A stretch of 64,000 nt of DNA from the NCBI RefSeq assembly GCF_042431545.1, contig NZ_JBHLYX010000014.1. One strand, written 5' to 3'. This stretch comes from Pseudoalteromonas xiamenensis (GTDB lineage Bacteria; Pseudomonadota; Gammaproteobacteria; Enterobacterales; Alteromonadaceae). The position numbers were made by a program, and so were the translations under genes. Numbering within the stretch: the stretch's first letter is position 1; each line of letters opens with the position of its first letter. Under the pieces are notes generated by a model. It did no database searches, was not told the origin of the DNA, and saw only the letters and a program-made list of their open reading frames with translations. This document shows positions 61,304 to 64,000 of this stretch, piece by piece.

Positions 61304-62341
61304 ATGATTGATACAATGACGAAGTGGTTTTTGCACCACCAACAGCTGGCTGGGTATTTAGAGCCTATCATGCAACGGTTTAAGCCTGCGTGGCGCGCAG
61401 GATTTTACCGTGCAGAAGTCGCCTGCATTGAACCAATAAATGAAAAATACCTTGAACTTTGGTTAGCACCAGAGTCGACTTGGCCTATTCATAAGGCAGG
61501 TCAACACCTTGAGTTAACCGTTGAAATGAATGGTCAACTGCGAACTCGAGTGTTTACCATTGCCAGTTCTCCCGAGCAATATCGTGCATCTGGGTTAGTT
61601 CGATTGATTATCAGAACACATGAGTTAGGCCGTTTCACGCCTCACTTAACCACGTATTTAGCCAGTGAAAGTTGGTGCAACATTTCTGCACCTCAAGGGA
61701 CGTTTCTGTTTCCACAAAGGAAGATGGGGGCGACGCTTATGGTTGCTGGTGGCTCGGGGATCACGCCATTTTTAGCCATGTTGTCACAACATTTGGGGGA
61801 AACGTGTCATCCCGTCAAACTTATTTATATTGCTCGTGCAGGCGAACATTTGGCAGAGAAAGAACTCAATACGCTGGCTGCGCGCTATGCGCATTTTTCC
61901 TATTTTCCGATCGGGCGTACTGATTTTGAACCACTGACGCACTACCTCAACGATCTCGATGCCCCAGTCGTTTATTGTTGTGGCCCACAAGCTTTAATGG
62001 AACAGGTTGCAACGCAGAGTCGCGCAGCAAACCTGTCGTACTTCGATGAACCATTTGGTTTGGCAACGCAGATCAATCTGGCTGAGCGCACCGAACACGC
62101 GGTGAAAGTCGCTCATCATCAGTATGCCGTGGATAATCAACGCTCGTTGCTTGATCAATTAGAACAACAACGTGTCTCGGTAAGACGAGGTTGTGGTATG
62201 GGAATTTGTCATCAATGTCAGTGTGTTAAGAAGCAAGGTTTAGTTCGAGACATGCGTACCGGTGAGTTATCGGATGCCGGTGAATCGTTAATTCAACTGT
62301 GTGTTGTGCAAGCGGTGACGGATGTGGAGATTGCGTTATGA
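61304..62341 (+). CDS. Ferredoxin reductase-type oxidoreductase for desaturase
   Basis: A 345-residue electron-transfer protein. The FAD domain has RVFTIASSPEQY, the NAD(P) domain has MVAGGSGITPFLAML and YCCGPQALMEQV, and a C-terminal 2Fe-2S domain has RRGCGMGICHQCQC with a final Cys near the end (IQLCVVQ). It would pass electrons from NADPH to the desaturase whose gene overlaps its stop by 4 bases (ATGA). It corresponds to the DesC/DesB-type partner pair of Pseudomonas. Confidence 0.9.
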   Translation: MIDTMTKWFLHHQQLAGYLEPIMQRFKPAWRAGFYRAEVACIEPINEKYLELWLAPESTWPIHKAGQHLELTVEMNGQLRTRVFTIASSPEQYRASGLVRLIIRTHELGRFTPHLTTYLASESWCNISAPQGTFLFPQRKMGATLMVAGGSGITPFLAMLSQHLGETCHPVKLIYIARAGEHLAEKELNTLAARYAHFSYFPIGRTDFEPLTHYLNDLDAPVVYCCGPQALMEQVATQSRAANLSYFDEPFGLATQINLAERTEHAVKVAHHQYAVDNQRSLLDQLEQQRVSVRRGCGMGICHQCQCVKKQGLVRDMRTGELSDAGESLIQLCVVQAVTDVEIAL

Positions 62342-63390
62342 ACGAACAGAACTTAATGGCTTTTGCCAAAGACCTTGATGACATCAAGGCCTCGACGTTA
62401 GCGAAAGTAGGTCAAACGGATGCGGACTACATTCGTCGAGTCGTGCGTCGTCAACGTTATTTCGAATGGAGCGGGCGCTTACTTTTAGTCGCAGGTTTTT
62501 GGACGCCTTGGTTGTGGGCGATAGGCGTTATTTTGCTTGCTCTGGCTAAAATTCTCGACAACATGGAAATCGGTCATAACGTAATGCATGGGCAATACGA
62601 TTGGATGAACGACAAACAGCTTAATTCGAAAACCTACGAATGGGACATTGCCTGTGACGGGCAAAGCTGGAATCGCGTACATAATTTTGAGCATCACACC
62701 TACACCAACATCATAGGTAAAGACCGAGATTTCGGTTATGGCTTACTGCGCTTATCGAACGATTTTCGTTGGCGCGTGAAGAATCTGTGGCAGTTTGTGA
62801 CTTACCTTTTATTGAGTGTGTTGTTTCAATGGGGGGTGTCCTATCACGAACTGGCCGCTGAGCGTGTTTTTATGGGGAAGAAAAAAGCCAATCGCGATGG
62901 CAAAGTGTCGCATGAAGAACTTAAGCGACGTTTTTTCAGCAAAGGAGCAAGACAGTTAGTCAAAGATTATGTGCTCTTTCCCCTATTAGCAGGACCTGCA
63001 TGGCTTTGGGTATTAGGCGGGAATTTGGTGGCGAATTTACTGCGCAACTTGTGGACTTCAACCATCATCTTTTGCGGTCATTTTACTGAGGCTGTGCAAA
63101 CCTTCAAAGAAGCGGATTGCGTAAATGAATCACAGGGTCAATGGTATTTTCGACAGGCATTGGGGTCGTCGAACTTGCAAGGTAAGCATTGGTTTCACGT
63201 GTTAACAGGACACCTCAGTTGCCAAATCGAGCACCATCTGTTCCCAGACATGCCTTCGTCACGGTATCAAGAAGTTGCACCTCAAGTGCAAGCCGTGTTT
63301 GCAAAATACGATGTCCCCTACAATACAGGCCCTTTTTGGCGTCAGTACGGGTCGGTATTAAAACGTATTTTGCGTTACTCATTACCATAA
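62338..63390 (+). CDS. Membrane fatty-acid (acyl) desaturase
   Basis: A 350-residue integral desaturase with three histidine boxes: HNVMHGQY, HNFEHHTYTN and QIEHHLFPDMP, which bind the di-iron centre. Hydrophobic helices lie around residues 45-75 and 150-175 and 220-250. It introduces double bonds in membrane lipids using electrons from the preceding reductase. The start ATG at 62338 overlaps the reductase stop; the frame opens earlier inside that gene. FabR/DesT-like boxes upstream suggest control by membrane fluidity. Confidence 0.92.
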   Translation: MNEQNLMAFAKDLDDIKASTLAKVGQTDADYIRRVVRRQRYFEWSGRLLLVAGFWTPWLWAIGVILLALAKILDNMEIGHNVMHGQYDWMNDKQLNSKTYEWDIACDGQSWNRVHNFEHHTYTNIIGKDRDFGYGLLRLSNDFRWRVKNLWQFVTYLLLSVLFQWGVSYHELAAERVFMGKKKANRDGKVSHEELKRRFFSKGARQLVKDYVLFPLLAGPAWLWVLGGNLVANLLRNLWTSTIIFCGHFTEAVQTFKEADCVNESQGQWYFRQALGSSNLQGKHWFHVLTGHLSCQIEHHLFPDMPSSRYQEVAPQVQAVFAKYDVPYNTGPFWRQYGSVLKRILRYSLP

Positions 63391-63401
63391 CGAAGATAAG
63401 A

Positions 63402-63422
63402 AAAGGGCACTGTGTGCCCTTT
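63402..63422. terminator. Bidirectional terminator between desaturase and katG
   Basis: AAAGGGCAC (63402-63410) and GTGCCCTTT (63414-63422) pair around TGT, between convergent genes. Confidence 0.8.
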
Positions 63423-63467
63423 GTAGGTTACCCATTAGGAGAGTGGGTAGATGCTGATCCCGTCAGC

Positions 63468-64000
63468 CTAAACGTCGAATCGATCGGCGTTCATCACTTT
63501 GTTCCAAGCTCGCACGAAGTCACGAGCAAAACGTTCGTTCGCGTCGCTTGCGCCATACACTTCACTCAATGCGCGCAACTGTGAGTTTGAGCCAAACACG
63601 AGGTCGACGCGAGAAGCCGTCCATTTGATTTTGCCCGAGTGAATGCAGCGACCATCAAAAGTTTGTTGCGCGTCATCTTTGGCAAACCATTTCGTATCCA
63701 TGTCTAATAAATTTACAAAGAAGTCATTACTCAAAACGCCAGGACGTGGAGTTAGTACCCCTAAACTCTCCGCGTTATAATTGGCGTTGAGTGCGCGTAA
63801 ACCACCTACAAGTACGGTCATTTCGGGAGCTGTAAGTCCTAACAGTTGTGCTTTATCTAACAGCAACTCTTCGGCAGAAAACGTGTACTGTTGTTTTTGA
63901 TAGTTACGGAATCCATCCGCGATGGGTTCAAGAACCGAAAACGATTCTGCGTCCGTTTGCTCATCCGTTGCATCGGTGCGGCCTGCTGTAAACGGGACTT
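63468..64000 (-). CDS. katG: Catalase-peroxidase KatG, C-terminal part (cut by window end)
   Basis: The visible frame covers the last 177 residues or so of KatG and runs off the right edge. VPFTAGRTDA, EPIADGFRNY and LLLDKAQLLGLTAPEMTVLVGG are conserved in the C-terminal domain, and the end is WNKVMNADRFDV. KatG removes hydrogen peroxide in the cytoplasm. The catalytic N-terminal half is outside the window. Confidence 0.95.
   Translation of the reverse strand, partial: VPFTAGRTDATDEQTDAESFSVLEPIADGFRNYQKQQYTFSAEELLLDKAQLLGLTAPEMTVLVGGLRALNANYNAESLGVLTPRPGVLSNDFFVNLLDMDTKWFAKDDAQQTFDGRCIHSGKIKWTASRVDLVFGSNSQLRALSEVYGASDANERFARDFVRAWNKVMNADRFDV

Overview
The window looks like chromosome of a marine gammaproteobacterium, most likely Pseudoalteromonas or a close relative (Alteromonadales/Vibrionales). 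This is inferred from the protein families present (glmU/glmS pair, ECF sigma-DUF3106 operon, M9 collagenase, paired MgtE genes, FabR/DesT-like boxes); no rRNA is present to confirm it. No tRNA, rRNA or CRISPR array was seen.

Layout. (1) 1-7.3 kb: an octanucleotide repeat, then an unusually dense set of about 20 tiny genes encoding ribosomally made peptide precursors, most with double-glycine leaders and too short for ordinary gene callers. In their midst is an ATP-grasp ligase with its own small upstream peptide (graspetide-like). (2) 7.5-8.9 kb: glmU. (3) 9.1-18.5 kb: export and modification genes, namely an HlyD-type adaptor, a C39-peptidase ABC transporter that would cut double-glycine leaders, two LanC cyclases and a full-length LanB dehydratase. 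Together these suggest a one-machinery, many-substrates class I lanthipeptide locus. (4) 18.6-24.7 kb: small exported proteins, a lysozyme-like protein, a DeoR-type regulator and glmS. (5) 24.7-48.4 kb: a genomic island in attTn7 downstream of glmS. Its first part is a complete Tn7-like transposon (24696-42037) with terminal inverted repeats, three end sites at each end and a 5-bp duplication (GTAAA). It carries tnsA, tnsB, tnsC, tniQ/tnsD and a type I restriction-modification operon with two extra ATPases. Its second part (42045-48398) is bounded by Tn7-like ends of a different sequence family, has no transposase, and carries AbiH plus a three-gene operon of DNA cytosine methyltransferase, a double-GHKL ATPase/histidine kinase and a response regulator with a HEPN-like C-terminus. 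A third, orphan Tn7-like right end follows. (6) 48.6-64 kb: core chromosome with a catalase-related protein, collagenase, an ECF sigma/anti-sigma operon, outer-membrane and EF-hand proteins, an MscS-like channel with two MgtE-type genes, deoCD, a ferredoxin reductase-desaturase pair behind two FabR/DesT-like boxes, and the end of katG.

The two most notable signals are the methyltransferase/sensor-kinase/HEPN-regulator operon in the transposase-free island, and a five-copy two-hairpin RNA element (constant loop CTTGGCGG, stems that differ but stay paired) placed just after precursor genes in the peptide cluster.
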